A stretch of DNA of 7,407 nucleotides from Verrucomicrobiota bacterium (GCA_030832235.1 JAURJO010000483.1:1-7407); one strand, 5' to 3'. Shown: positions 1 through 6,778, counted from the stretch's first letter. Notes: generated by a model from the sequence alone, not told the origin. A program made the numbers and translations.

Positions 1-739
1 CCATGCGGCCGTTGCCCGAGAAGCCAAGGTTGATCACCGGCCGGTCGAAGCGCCGCCCGAGAATCGCGGTGTGCACCATGCCGGGGCGCGACGCGCTGGC
101 GCCGTGGGTGATCGAGGTGCCGTAGAAGACGATCGGCTTGTCGCTGCGGGGCGCCTGCCCCTCTAAACGCGCGCCCTTCGGCACGCCGATCTGGAGGAAC
201 TCGACGCCGTTGTAGAGCGGCAGGTAGGCGGCGTACTCCCGGAAACCGGGCGCGAGGTCCTTGATCACCTCGGCCTTGATTTCCTGCGTGGCCGGGCGGG
301 TCACCTGCACCCAGCGCCATTTGCCGGAGTCGTCGCGAGCGTAGAGGTCGACGCCGCTCACGCCGGTGGCGGGCATGTGCGGCATGCCGAGGGTCGCCTT
401 AACCACTTTATAGTGCACGTGGATCGCCGTGGCATCGGTCTTGAAGCGCACCATCATGCCGGTGCTGTCGCGACTGAGATTCCAAACCGCTGAGGTCACG
501 GTCTTCTGGGCGGCGGCCGGGAAGCGGTCGAACCACCGCAGGCGTTCCATCTCCGGCCACGCGCGGCCTTCGACGCCCCATTGCGTGACGTCATGCCAGT
601 CCAAATTGGCGGCTGCGGCGGCCGCCGCACCCATGGCGGGATCAAGTTTTCCCACTTCCGGGGCGCCGGATTTCCGCTCGGCGGCGAACGCGGCGGATAG
701 GGTGGCGAGGGCCAGGGCCAGGAACGGGAGGGATTTCAT
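1..739 (-). CDS. Secreted SGNH/GDSL hydrolase with GxDLY N-terminal domain, partial
   Basis: This gene reads leftward from an ATG at 739 and leaves the window after 246 codons, so the C-terminus is missing. Residues 1-20 form a signal peptide (MKSLPFLALALATLSAAFAA) with likely cleavage before Glu21, so the product is exported. Residues of about 45-195 resemble the beta-rich domain that precedes the hydrolase domain in this family, with the signature G-V-D-L-Y at 129-133. The SGNH domain starts near 200: block I is GTSITHG (207-213) with candidate nucleophile Ser209, followed by SRPGM, and NLGFSGNG (237-244) is block II. The block III Asn and the catalytic Asp-His pair lie beyond the edge. Family members are often esterases or deacetylases acting on carbohydrates; the substrate here is unknown. 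No Shine-Dalgarno sequence is seen. The start is supported because the signal peptide begins exactly there. The family is confident; the function is only general. Confidence 0.9.
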   Translation of the reverse strand, partial: MKSLPFLALALATLSAAFAAERKSGAPEVGKLDPAMGAAAAAAANLDWHDVTQWGVEGRAWPEMERLRWFDRFPAAAQKTVTSAVWNLSRDSTGMMVRFKTDATAIHVHYKVVKATLGMPHMPATGVSGVDLYARDDSGKWRWVQVTRPATQEIKAEVIKDLAPGFREYAAYLPLYNGVEFLQIGVPKGARLEGQAPRSDKPIVFYGTSITHGASASRPGMVHTAILGRRFDRPVINLGFSGNGRM

Positions 740-793
740 GGAATAAGCAAACTGCCAGGCGCCGGCGCGGGCAAGGCCCGAGGCGTCATGTGG
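740..793. other. Intergenic spacer with GC-rich hairpins
   Basis: This 54-base gap lies between the stop of the unrecognised gene (794) and the start of the SGNH hydrolase (739). It holds a perfect ten-base palindrome, GCGCCGGCGC (759-768). Next to it is a small hairpin with a five-pair stem, CGGGC (768-772) with GCCCG (776-780). Read on the minus strand, no T-run follows, so it is not a convincing intrinsic terminator. It may be an RNA structure within a continuous transcript. No promoter hexamers are recognisable. Confidence 0.3.
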
Positions 794-1306
794 TCAGAGG
801 AAAAGGAGGTGCAGGTTGGTCCCGCGCGCGGTCCGGGCGGCGGCGAGGTCACCGATGAACGCGAGGGCTTCGGCGTACTCGGCGCGCCGGCGCGCGGTGG
901 CGCGGCGACCCGGCGGGATGAGCGCGGTCCGCAGGTTTGTCACCAGTAGCGTGGCTTCGCGGTAACCCGCCAGCCGGCGGAGCCCGGCCATGATTTCCGC
1001 ACGGCTGAAGAGGGGAGTGCCGCCGGCGAGCGTGAGCGAGGCGTCCCAGTGGTAAAAGCCATGTCGCGGATGCCGCGCGAACAGCCGCGCCAACAATTCG
1101 GCGGCGGCGGCGTTGAAGGCTTCGTCGTAGCGCGCCGCGTGTTCCGGCGAGGCGGCCAGCCGCGCCTCGAGCTCCGCGAGGCTGAAGGCGATGGCCGAGC
1201 GAATCTGTTCCGCGAGATAGAGGTCGCTCCCGGTCGCGTGGGAGAAGAGGGCGTTGACGAAATGCAGGCGCCTGACGTCGGCGCGCGCGCGTTCCGGAGC
1301 GGGCAC
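794..1306 (-). CDS. Unrecognised 170-residue protein coupled to nrdR
   Basis: I do not recognise this protein family. The reading frame is open from 1447, but the part upstream of 1306 lies inside nrdR and reads as Ser/Arg-rich out-of-frame sequence. I therefore choose the GTG at 1306 (170 residues), which starts one base after the nrdR TGA (1310-1308); this arrangement suggests translational coupling. The product is soluble-looking, with no signal peptide, membrane segment or cysteine. It is Ala/Arg/Leu-rich and mostly helical in appearance. A distinctive central patch, HGFYHWDAS (82-90), is followed by Gly-rich LAGG and then by two helical Arg/Ala-rich stretches up to the end (NLHLLFL). The aromatic patch and coherent composition argue for a real gene. 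No catalytic motif is evident. The exact start is uncertain because no ATG is available in the first hundred or so codons of the chosen frame. Confidence 0.6.
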   Translation of the reverse strand: MPAPERARADVRRLHFVNALFSHATGSDLYLAEQIRSAIAFSLAELEARLAASPEHAARYDEAFNAAAAELLARLFARHPRHGFYHWDASLTLAGGTPLFSRAEIMAGLRRLAGYREATLLVTNLRTALIPPGRRATARRRAEYAEALAFIGDLAAARTARGTNLHLLFL

Positions 1307-1307
1307 C

Positions 1308-1769
1308 TCAGGTCGGGGGCTTGCGCCCGAGGGCGCTGATCTCGTCGACAAACTCGGCGACGTCGCGGAACTCCTTGTAGACGCTCGCGAATCGCACGTA
1401 CGCGACCTGGTCCACGCCGCGGAGACGTTGCATGACGCCTTCACCAATGGCGCGCGTGGGGATCTCCTTGTCGAACTGCGCCTCCAGCGCGTCCATCACG
1501 TCCTCCACGAGCATCGTGATCTGCTCGGCGTCGACCGGTCGCTTGTGGCAGGCGGCCCGGACGGCGCGGGTGAGCTTATCTCGATCGAAGTCCTCCCGGC
1601 GGCCGTCGCGCTTGATGACCACTACGCCGTCCCGCACGACCGACTCCGTCGTGCTGTAGCGGTAGCCGCATTCGAGACATTCCCGCCGCCGACGGATCGT
1701 GCCGCCTTCGCGGCTGATGCGCGAGTCGATGACTTTGTCCTCGACCGAGGTGCATTTCGGGCAGCGCAT
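1308..1769 (-). CDS. nrdR: Transcriptional repressor NrdR
   Basis: NrdR is the nucleotide-sensing repressor of ribonucleotide reductase genes, binding NrdR boxes in their promoters. The 153-residue length is typical of the family. Residues 1-42 form the zinc ribbon, with Cys3, Cys6, Cys31 and Cys34 as ligands, and the conserved stretch IRRRRECLECGYRYSTTE runs between and after the second pair. Residues of about 49-139 are the ATP-cone domain, with VVIKRDGRREDFDRDKL at its start and the conserved VYKEF (130-134) near its end. In the family this domain binds ATP or dATP and sets oligomeric state. No ribonucleotide reductase gene lies in the window, so the regulated promoters are elsewhere. The gene follows the amidotransferase gene by 59 bases and is followed at once by an unrecognised gene. 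Its ATG has a pyrimidine-rich leader and no Shine-Dalgarno sequence. Confidence 0.97.
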   Translation of the reverse strand: MRCPKCTSVEDKVIDSRISREGGTIRRRRECLECGYRYSTTESVVRDGVVVIKRDGRREDFDRDKLTRAVRAACHKRPVDAEQITMLVEDVMDALEAQFDKEIPTRAIGEGVMQRLRGVDQVAYVRFASVYKEFRDVAEFVDEISALGRKPPT

Positions 1770-1828
1770 GGGATGGGTGGAGCGTGAGGCTAGACGGCCG
1801 GAGCGGCTTCCGGTTTCATCAGACCGGT
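1770..1828. other. Spacer with two mutually exclusive short hairpins
   Basis: This 59-base gap lies between the amidotransferase stop and the nrdR start. Two five-pair stems compete for the same CCGG. CCGGA (1798-1802) can pair with TCCGG (1809-1813), and CCGGT (1810-1814) can pair with ACCGG (1823-1827). Only one can form at a time. There is no T-run and no clear promoter. A role in processing or attenuation is speculation, and stems this short also arise by chance in GC-rich DNA. Confidence 0.25.
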
Positions 1829-2401
1829 TCAGATCCCGCCTAGTTCCAGAAAGTTGCGCAAAATCCCTATGCCACCCTCGGTGGCGATCGATTCCGGGTG
1901 AAACTGCACGCCCCAGATGGGCAACTCGCGGTGGCGGAGGCCCATGATTTCACCCTCGGCCGTCTCAGCGGTCACCTCGAGCACCGACGGGAGGGTAGCG
2001 CGTTCAACTAGGAGCGAATGGTAGCGCGTGGCGGCGAAACCCTGCGGCATGCCGCGGAACACATCGGTGTCGCGGTGCAGGATCGGCGAGGTCTTGCCAT
2101 GCATGAGGCGCCCGGCGCGCACCACCTTGCCGCCAAAATAATGCCCGATCGACTGATGGCCAAGGCAAACGCCAAGCACCGGACGGCGTCCGGCGAATAC
2201 GCGGAGGATGTCGAGCGTCACGCCCGCCTCGCGGGGCGAGCAGGGGCCGGGGGAAAGCAAGACGCGGTCGGGGTTCAGCGCGAGCGCCTGCTCCGGGGTG
2301 ATCTCGTCGTTGCGGAAGACACGTTGCTCCACGCCCAGCTGGCCGAAGCACTGGACGAGGTTGAAGGTGAACGAGTCGTAGTTGTCGATGACGAGCAGCA
2401 C
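1829..2401 (-). CDS. pabA: Glutamine amidotransferase of aminodeoxychorismate/anthranilate synthase (PabA/TrpG)
   Basis: This is a class I glutamine amidotransferase subunit. It releases ammonia from glutamine and passes it to a chorismate-using partner, PabB (4-aminobenzoate, folate) or TrpE (anthranilate, tryptophan). I start at GTG 2401, giving 190 residues beginning MLLVIDNYDSFTFNL, the family's normal N-terminus and length. The frame stays open further upstream, but that part is antisense to tgt and unlike the family. Visible motifs are SPGPCSP (50-56), the nucleophile elbow GVCLGHQ (77-83) with Cys79, MHGKTS (100-105), RYHSL (126-130) and HPES with His168 and Glu170, which complete the triad. 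The C-terminal half (EIMGLRHRELPIWGVQFHPES region) is closest to PabA, but one protein often serves both enzymes. No pabB, trpE or other pathway gene is in the window. The family is sure; the PabA-versus-TrpG choice is tentative. Confidence 0.93.
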   Translation of the reverse strand: MLLVIDNYDSFTFNLVQCFGQLGVEQRVFRNDEITPEQALALNPDRVLLSPGPCSPREAGVTLDILRVFAGRRPVLGVCLGHQSIGHYFGGKVVRAGRLMHGKTSPILHRDTDVFRGMPQGFAATRYHSLLVERATLPSVLEVTAETAEGEIMGLRHRELPIWGVQFHPESIATEGGIGILRNFLELGGI

Positions 2402-2528
2402 GATGGGTCGCGGGCGGAGGCGATGAAACGTCAAAGGAAGGGGATCGGGCGGGGCGCGTCGAACACTCTTTCGGCGGGGGCTCGTGGATTGACAGCGCGG
2501 CAGGGGCGCGAGGTCCTTGGTTTTGCTG
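2402..2528. promoter_or_regulatory. Divergent intergenic region between pabA and tgt, candidate promoters
   Basis: This 127-base region separates the divergent amidotransferase and tgt starts, so it should carry promoters for both. Toward tgt there is a perfect minus-35-type hexamer TTGACA (2489-2494), but nothing like TATAAT at 16-18 bases downstream. A start site there would leave a very short or absent leader. Toward pabA, the minus strand carries TTGACG (2434-2429), again with no good minus-10. The boxes may be chance or may serve a sigma factor with a GC-tolerant minus-10. No riboswitch-like (for example preQ1) fold was recognised by eye. Confidence 0.3.
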
Positions 2529-3674
2529 ATGACCGGAGCCTTCGAACTTCTGCATACCGATACAGCGACCTCGGCGCGCCGCGGTCGACTGCGCACCCGC
2601 CATGGGATGGTTGAAACGCCCATCTTCATGCCGGTGGGAACACAAGGCACGGTGAAGTCCGTCACGCCCCGCCAGTTGCGGGAGATCGGGGCGCAGATCA
2701 TTCTCGGCAACACCTACCACCTCGGCCTGCGTCCGGGCGCGCCGTTGATCCGGGAACTCGGCGGTTTGCACACGTTCATGGGCTGGGACGGGCCGATCTT
2801 GACCGACAGCGGCGGCTTCCAGGTCTTCTCCCTCGCGAAGCTGCGGGACGTGCGCGAGGACGGCGTCGCGTTCGCGTCCCATCTGGACGGCGCGCGGCTA
2901 TTCCTCGGGCCGGCGGAGGTGATGGGAATCCAGCGCGACCTCGGCAGCGACATCGCGATGGTGCTCGACGAATGTCCGCCTTGGCCGTGCGAGCGCGACG
3001 AATGCGCCAAGGCCGTGGCCCGCAGCGCGAGATGGGCGCGCGAATGCCGGCGCATCGCGGAGGAAAGCGGTTTCCTCGCGGCGGGGCATCATGTCTTTGC
3101 GATCGTGCAGGGCTCGACCTTTGATGACCTGCGGCGTTCGGCGGCGGAGGAGTTGGGAGCGATGGATTTCCCGGGTTACGCGGTGGGCGGCGTGAGCGTG
3201 GGCGAGCCCGAGCCGGAGATGCTCAAGCAGGTTGGCGCGACAACTCCGTTCCTGCCGGCGAACAAGCCCCGCTACACGATGGGTCTCGGCACGCCGCCGC
3301 AGCTCCTGCGGATGGTGGCGCTCGGCGTGGATATGTTTGATTGCGTGCTGCCGACGCGGGTGGCGCGCAATGGTCTCGTCTTCACGCCAGACGGCCCGCT
3401 CAACCTGCGAAACGAGCGCTACCGGCGGGATCCGCTCCCATTGGTGGAGGGGCTTTCCAACTACACCGCGGGTTTCTCCCGGGCGTACCTTCGCCATCTC
3501 ACGATGGCGGGCGAGATCCTTGGCTGTACGCTGCTCACGCTGCACAACCTGCACTTCTATCTCGATCTGATGGCGCAGGCACGGGCCCACCTTGAGGCGG
3601 GTGATTTCGGGACGTGGCACCGCGCGTGGATCGCCCGTTACGAGACCGGCGCCGCGGAACGCCTCGCGCGTTGA
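2529..3674 (+). CDS. tgt: tRNA-guanine transglycosylase, zinc-site cysteines missing
   Basis: Tgt swaps guanine-34 of tRNAs with GUN anticodons for preQ1, the base-exchange step of queuosine synthesis. I start at ATG 2529 (381 residues, a normal family length). In-frame TTGs at 2517 and 2523 are alternatives, and GAGGT at 2510-2514 is spaced best for 2523. The TIM-barrel landmarks are intact: TDSGGFQ with Asp93 (general base), DECPPW (147-152), IVQG (192-195), GGVSVGE (220-226), MGLGTP, and GVDMFDCVLPTR with nucleophile Asp271. Retained Cys in DEC and Val in GGVSVGE fit the bacterial preQ1-using type. The oddity is at 307-316. Where relatives have Cys-x-Cys-x-x-Cys just before SRAYLRHL, this protein reads EGLSNYTAGF and has no cysteine between residues 273 and 332. 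The fourth zinc ligand, His339 in TLHNLHFY, remains. Flanking motifs stay in frame, so this is divergence, not a frameshift. It may work without zinc or be altered in function. Confidence 0.95.
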   Translation: MTGAFELLHTDTATSARRGRLRTRHGMVETPIFMPVGTQGTVKSVTPRQLREIGAQIILGNTYHLGLRPGAPLIRELGGLHTFMGWDGPILTDSGGFQVFSLAKLRDVREDGVAFASHLDGARLFLGPAEVMGIQRDLGSDIAMVLDECPPWPCERDECAKAVARSARWARECRRIAEESGFLAAGHHVFAIVQGSTFDDLRRSAAEELGAMDFPGYAVGGVSVGEPEPEMLKQVGATTPFLPANKPRYTMGLGTPPQLLRMVALGVDMFDCVLPTRVARNGLVFTPDGPLNLRNERYRRDPLPLVEGLSNYTAGFSRAYLRHLTMAGEILGCTLLTLHNLHFYLDLMAQARAHLEAGDFGTWHRAWIARYETGAAERLAR

Positions 3675-3714
3675 ACATCCGGGCGCCATCGGGCCGTTCC
3701 GTCTGGCGCGTCGC

Positions 3715-3743
3715 TTGACTCAGGCTGGCATCGTCCGTGCCAT
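3715..3743 (+). promoter_or_regulatory. Weak candidate promoter for the TonB-receptor operon
   Basis: TTGACT (3715-3720) matches the minus-35 consensus at five of six positions. Seventeen bases later TGCCAT (3738-3743) matches TATAAT at only three. It is the best sigma70-like pair I can find in the 147-base gap upstream of the receptor gene. It sits upstream of a possible terminator hairpin (3744-3791) that a transcript from here would have to cross, which weakens the call. Confidence 0.2.
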
Positions 3744-3791
3744 CAGCGCGCCCCTGATGCGCCGATCGCCCGATGTCCGCGCTGCATTTTT
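3744..3791 (+). terminator. Possible intrinsic terminator after tgt
   Basis: CAGCGCG (3744-3750) and CGCGCTG (3778-3784) are perfect seven-base inverted repeats, and CATTTTT (3785-3791) with five T's follows directly. The position, 70 bases past the tgt stop, suits a terminator. Against it, the loop is 27 bases long, although part of it can fold further. The rest of the 147-base gap (3675-3821) shows only the weak promoter pair listed separately and a pyrimidine-rich leader before the next gene. Confidence 0.35.
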
Positions 3792-3821
3792 CCGCGTCTC
3801 CCGCCCCAACTTTCCTCCGCC

Positions 3822-6761
3822 ATGATCTCACTCCGTCTCTTCGCGTTCATCGCGTTCCTCGTTCCGCTTCAGCTCCTGCGCGCGGCCGCCGCCGAGGGCG
3901 TCCTTTCCGGAACCGTCAGTAACGCCGTCACGGGCAATCTGCTCGAGGGCGCGCGGGTCGAGGTACCGGCCCTCGGCGTCTCCGCGTTGGCTGACAAGAC
4001 CGGGCGTTACCTGCTGTCCGGCCTGCCTGTCGGTACCCACGAGGTGGTGGCGAGCTACGTCGGTCTCGACGCCTCGCGCGCGTCCGTGACAGTCGCCCCG
4101 GGAGTCCGCGCGGTGCGCGATTTCGATCTGAACGCCGGCGTCTACAAGCTCGACACCTTCGTCGTGGCCGGCGCCCGCGAGGGCAGCGCGGCCTCGATCA
4201 CCGCGCAGCGCAACGCCGACAACGTGAAGAACGTCGTCGCCCTCGATGCCTTCGGCAACCTGCCGAACATGAGCGCGGGCGAGGTCGCGATCCGTCTGCC
4301 CGGTGTCGCGGCCGGCCTCGACGACGAGGGCAACGTCACGGGCCTGATCATTCGCGGCCAAGGTGCCGCCAACAACCGCATCACGGTCGACGGCGACCTG
4401 CTCGCGAGCACGGCGAGCCTGAGCCGGCAGTTCCAGACGCACTCGATGACGGGTGCGATGTTCGAGCAACTTGAGGTGATCAAGGGCCACACGCCCGACA
4501 AGTCGGCCGATTCCGTCGGCGGCACCGTCAACCTTGTCACCCGTTCTCCGCTCTCCATGCGCGAGAAGCGCCGCGTGACCTACAGTTTCGCGACCCGCTG
4601 GGCGCCCTCGTTCACCGACCAGGTGAAGCTGCGCCGCGATCATCCCGCGCACCCCTTGTTAAACCTGTCCTATCAGGAGGTCTTCGACGCCTTCGGCGGC
4701 TCCCGCAACCTCGGCGTCGCGGTCAACGCGTTCTACAGCGAAAACGTTTCCGGCGGCTTCCGCACCATCCGCGATTTCCAAAACACGACGAACCAGCCCG
4801 CTTACCTCTACACGTGGGCGAACCAGGACTTTTTCAACAACCGCAAGCAAGCCAGCGTGAACGCGAAGGTTGACTACCGCCTTACGCCCGGCACGCGCCT
4901 CTCGTTCAACGCGATTTACAATGACGCCTTTGAGCCCTTCAACCGGTTGTACGAGGTGACCGCCCTTACGGCGCAATCCGTCGCCACGCTCGACACCGCC
5001 GGCAATCCCACCGGCACCGGCGCGATCCTGCCCAACTTCACCGGTACCTTCACGCAGGCACGCGCGCTGGCCGCCTCGATCGTGCGCGTCAATGAGACGA
5101 TGTACTCGTTCCTCAACCGCACCCGCGCCGTGAGCGTAGGCGGCGTGCACGAGCTCACCGCCCTGCGGATCGATTGGACTGCCTCCTGGAGCCGCGCCAC
5201 GCCGCACCTCGGCGTCGGCGGCGGCGGCACGCTCACCCTCGATCTGCCGGGCGTGGGCTGGCGTCTCGACCGAACGGCTTCCGACCTCTACCCGGCTTTC
5301 ACCCAGACCGAGGGTCCTGACTACCGGAACATCGCCAACTACCGGCCCAACGGGCAGCTCAACGCCCGCAACAGCAGCCGGCTCTCCGAGGTCACCGGCT
5401 TGCGGGCCGACGCCGCCTACACGCTGCCCCTCGAGCTGAAGGCCGCGCTCAAGGCCGGCTTCAGCCGTCGCGAGCAGACCTCGGGGGTATCCAACCGCGA
5501 CCGCCGCTGGAATTACGCCGGTGGCACGCGGCCGTTCACCCCGGATCCTTCGATCGTGACGTGGATGAACGAGCGCACCGGTTACGCGCCCCCGATGTTC
5601 GAGACCGCCGCGCTCATCCGCGACAATACCCCGGTCGAAGCCGCGCTCTGGACCGAGGATAATTACTTTCGTGAGTCGCAGCAGTTCATCAACACCCGCG
5701 AGCTCACCGAGCGTGTCACGGCCGGTTACGCGATGACGCAGGGCCGCGCCGGCGCGCTGGGGTTCCTCGCCGGCGTGCGGCAGGAGCGCACCGAGGTGGA
5801 CGCCTTCGGCTACGTGCGCGCCCGCGTGCTGAGCACCGCCGCGCAGCAGGCCGCCGACCCCGCGGGCTCCGCGCGCCGGGATTACGCCGGCAACGCCCGC
5901 CGCATCCGTCGCGACTACACCGACGCATTCCCCAGTGCGCATCTCACGTACGACATCACCCGCGCGCTGAAGGCCCGGCTCTCGTGGTCCACCAGCTTCG
6001 GCCGCGCCCAGCCGTCGAATCTCCTGCCCAACGAGACTCCGAACGAGACGGCGCAGACGCTCACCATCAACAACCCCGGCCTGAAGCCGCAGTACGCCCG
6101 CGAGTGGGACGCCGCGCTCGAATACTACTTCGAGCCGGTCGGGCTCCTGTCGGTCGGTTGGTTCCGCAAGGAAATCCGCGACTACATTGTTGGCGGCATC
6201 GACGGCGGCCGCGTCGGCACGGGCAACGACAACGGCTACAACGGCGACTACGCCGGCTTCCAAATCCTCCAGAGCGCCAACGCCGGTTCGGCGACCGTAA
6301 ACGGCTGGGAAATCTCGTACCAGCAGCAGTTCACGTTTCTGCCCGGCCTCCTGCGCACCCTCGGGCTCTCCGCCAATTACACGCGCCTCCAGACGCATGG
6401 TGTCTTTGCCGGCACCACCTACCTGACCACCGGTCAGGTCGCCGGGTTCATCCCCGAGACCGCCAATCTGAACGTCTCCTGGCGCTACCGCGCGTTGGGC
6501 GCGCGCGTGCGCACCAACCACCACGGCAGTTACATCAATTCGTTCAGCGCCGCGTCCCCGGCCCGTAACCAGTACCGCAACGCCCGTACGGTCACCGATC
6601 TCGGCTTCACCTGGCAGCTGCGGTCCAACACCCAGCTCTTCTGGGATATCGCCAACGTCACCAACGAACCGCAGGCGTTCTACCGCTTCGTCCCGTCGCA
6701 GATGGAGCGCACCGTCATCAACGGAGTCACGTGGACGATGGGCATCAGCGGCCGCTTCTAA
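3822..6761 (+). CDS. TonB-dependent outer-membrane receptor with carboxypeptidase-regulatory-like domain
   Basis: This 979-residue protein is an energy-coupled outer-membrane transporter. Residues 1-24 form a signal peptide ending in an Ala run. Residues of about 27-104 are a carboxypeptidase-regulatory-like beta domain (GVLSGTVSNAVTG start, DKTGRYLLSGLPVGTHEV core). A TonB-box-like DTFVV (111-115) precedes the plug domain (about 125-245), with ITAQRNADNVKNVV, the LPGVA segment, IIRGQGAANNRITVDG and the closing GGTVNLVTRSP. The remainder is a 22-strand-type beta barrel, with NVTNEP near the end and a C-terminal Phe (GISGRF), the usual outer-membrane insertion signal. The plug N-terminus resembles the receptor subfamily of Xanthomonas, Caulobacter and Opitutaceae often tied to glycan uptake. 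The substrate is not readable here. The ATG is preceded by TTTCCTCCGCC, with no Shine-Dalgarno sequence. It is followed 17 bases later by an FG-GAP repeat gene, probably in one operon. Confidence 0.96.
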   Translation: MISLRLFAFIAFLVPLQLLRAAAAEGVLSGTVSNAVTGNLLEGARVEVPALGVSALADKTGRYLLSGLPVGTHEVVASYVGLDASRASVTVAPGVRAVRDFDLNAGVYKLDTFVVAGAREGSAASITAQRNADNVKNVVALDAFGNLPNMSAGEVAIRLPGVAAGLDDEGNVTGLIIRGQGAANNRITVDGDLLASTASLSRQFQTHSMTGAMFEQLEVIKGHTPDKSADSVGGTVNLVTRSPLSMREKRRVTYSFATRWAPSFTDQVKLRRDHPAHPLLNLSYQEVFDAFGGSRNLGVAVNAFYSENVSGGFRTIRDFQNTTNQPAYLYTWANQDFFNNRKQASVNAKVDYRLTPGTRLSFNAIYNDAFEPFNRLYEVTALTAQSVATLDTAGNPTGTGAILPNFTGTFTQARALAASIVRVNETMYSFLNRTRAVSVGGVHELTALRIDWTASWSRATPHLGVGGGGTLTLDLPGVGWRLDRTASDLYPAFTQTEGPDYRNIANYRPNGQLNARNSSRLSEVTGLRADAAYTLPLELKAALKAGFSRREQTSGVSNRDRRWNYAGGTRPFTPDPSIVTWMNERTGYAPPMFETAALIRDNTPVEAALWTEDNYFRESQQFINTRELTERVTAGYAMTQGRAGALGFLAGVRQERTEVDAFGYVRARVLSTAAQQAADPAGSARRDYAGNARRIRRDYTDAFPSAHLTYDITRALKARLSWSTSFGRAQPSNLLPNETPNETAQTLTINNPGLKPQYAREWDAALEYYFEPVGLLSVGWFRKEIRDYIVGGIDGGRVGTGNDNGYNGDYAGFQILQSANAGSATVNGWEISYQQQFTFLPGLLRTLGLSANYTRLQTHGVFAGTTYLTTGQVAGFIPETANLNVSWRYRALGARVRTNHHGSYINSFSAASPARNQYRNARTVTDLGFTWQLRSNTQLFWDIANVTNEPQAFYRFVPSQMERTVINGVTWTMGISGRF

Positions 6762-6778
6762 AAGAATCTCCTTCCGCC
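6762..6778 (+). other. Short pyrimidine-rich intercistronic leader
   Basis: Seventeen bases separate the receptor stop (TAA 6759-6761) from the next ATG. The sequence ends CTCCTTCCGCC just before the ATG, nearly the same as the TTTCCTCCGCC before the receptor ATG at 3822. It carries no purine-rich Shine-Dalgarno element and no terminator, supporting co-transcription of the two genes. Confidence 0.5.

Noticed and set aside
429..746. Plus-strand frame of 105 codons at the left end
   Set aside because: It is antisense to the SGNH hydrolase, whose motifs and signal peptide are clear.
1281..1290. Short alternating GC run (GCGCGCGCGC)
   Set aside because: It lies inside a coding frame as an Arg/Ala run (RARA) and is expected by composition at this GC content.
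1308..1447. N-terminal extension of the unrecognised gene to ATG 1447
   Set aside because: The extension lies within nrdR and encodes Ser/Arg-rich sequence typical of a shifted frame of another gene. The GTG right after the nrdR stop is a better start.
1254..1787. Plus-strand frame of 177 codons across nrdR
   Set aside because: It is a mirror of the conserved NrdR coding sequence and shows no motif of its own.
2402..2528. Possible preQ1 riboswitch upstream of tgt
   Set aside because: No compact hairpin with an A-rich tail was seen, and the leader available before the tgt start is too short and too GC-rich.
2402..2713. Upstream extension of the amidotransferase to 2713
   Set aside because: The added 104 residues are antisense to the tgt start region, are unlike the family, and would lie before the normal N-terminus (LLVIDNYDSF).
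4659..6524. A 621-codon open frame on the minus strand inside the receptor gene
   Set aside because: It is antisense to a clearly conserved TonB-dependent receptor, and its product is a Gly/Arg/Val-rich sequence without recognisable motifs. Long antisense frames are expected in GC-rich DNA.
5984..6568. Plus-strand frame of 194 codons within the receptor gene
   Set aside because: It is a shifted frame with Arg/Pro/His-rich product inside the conserved receptor barrel.
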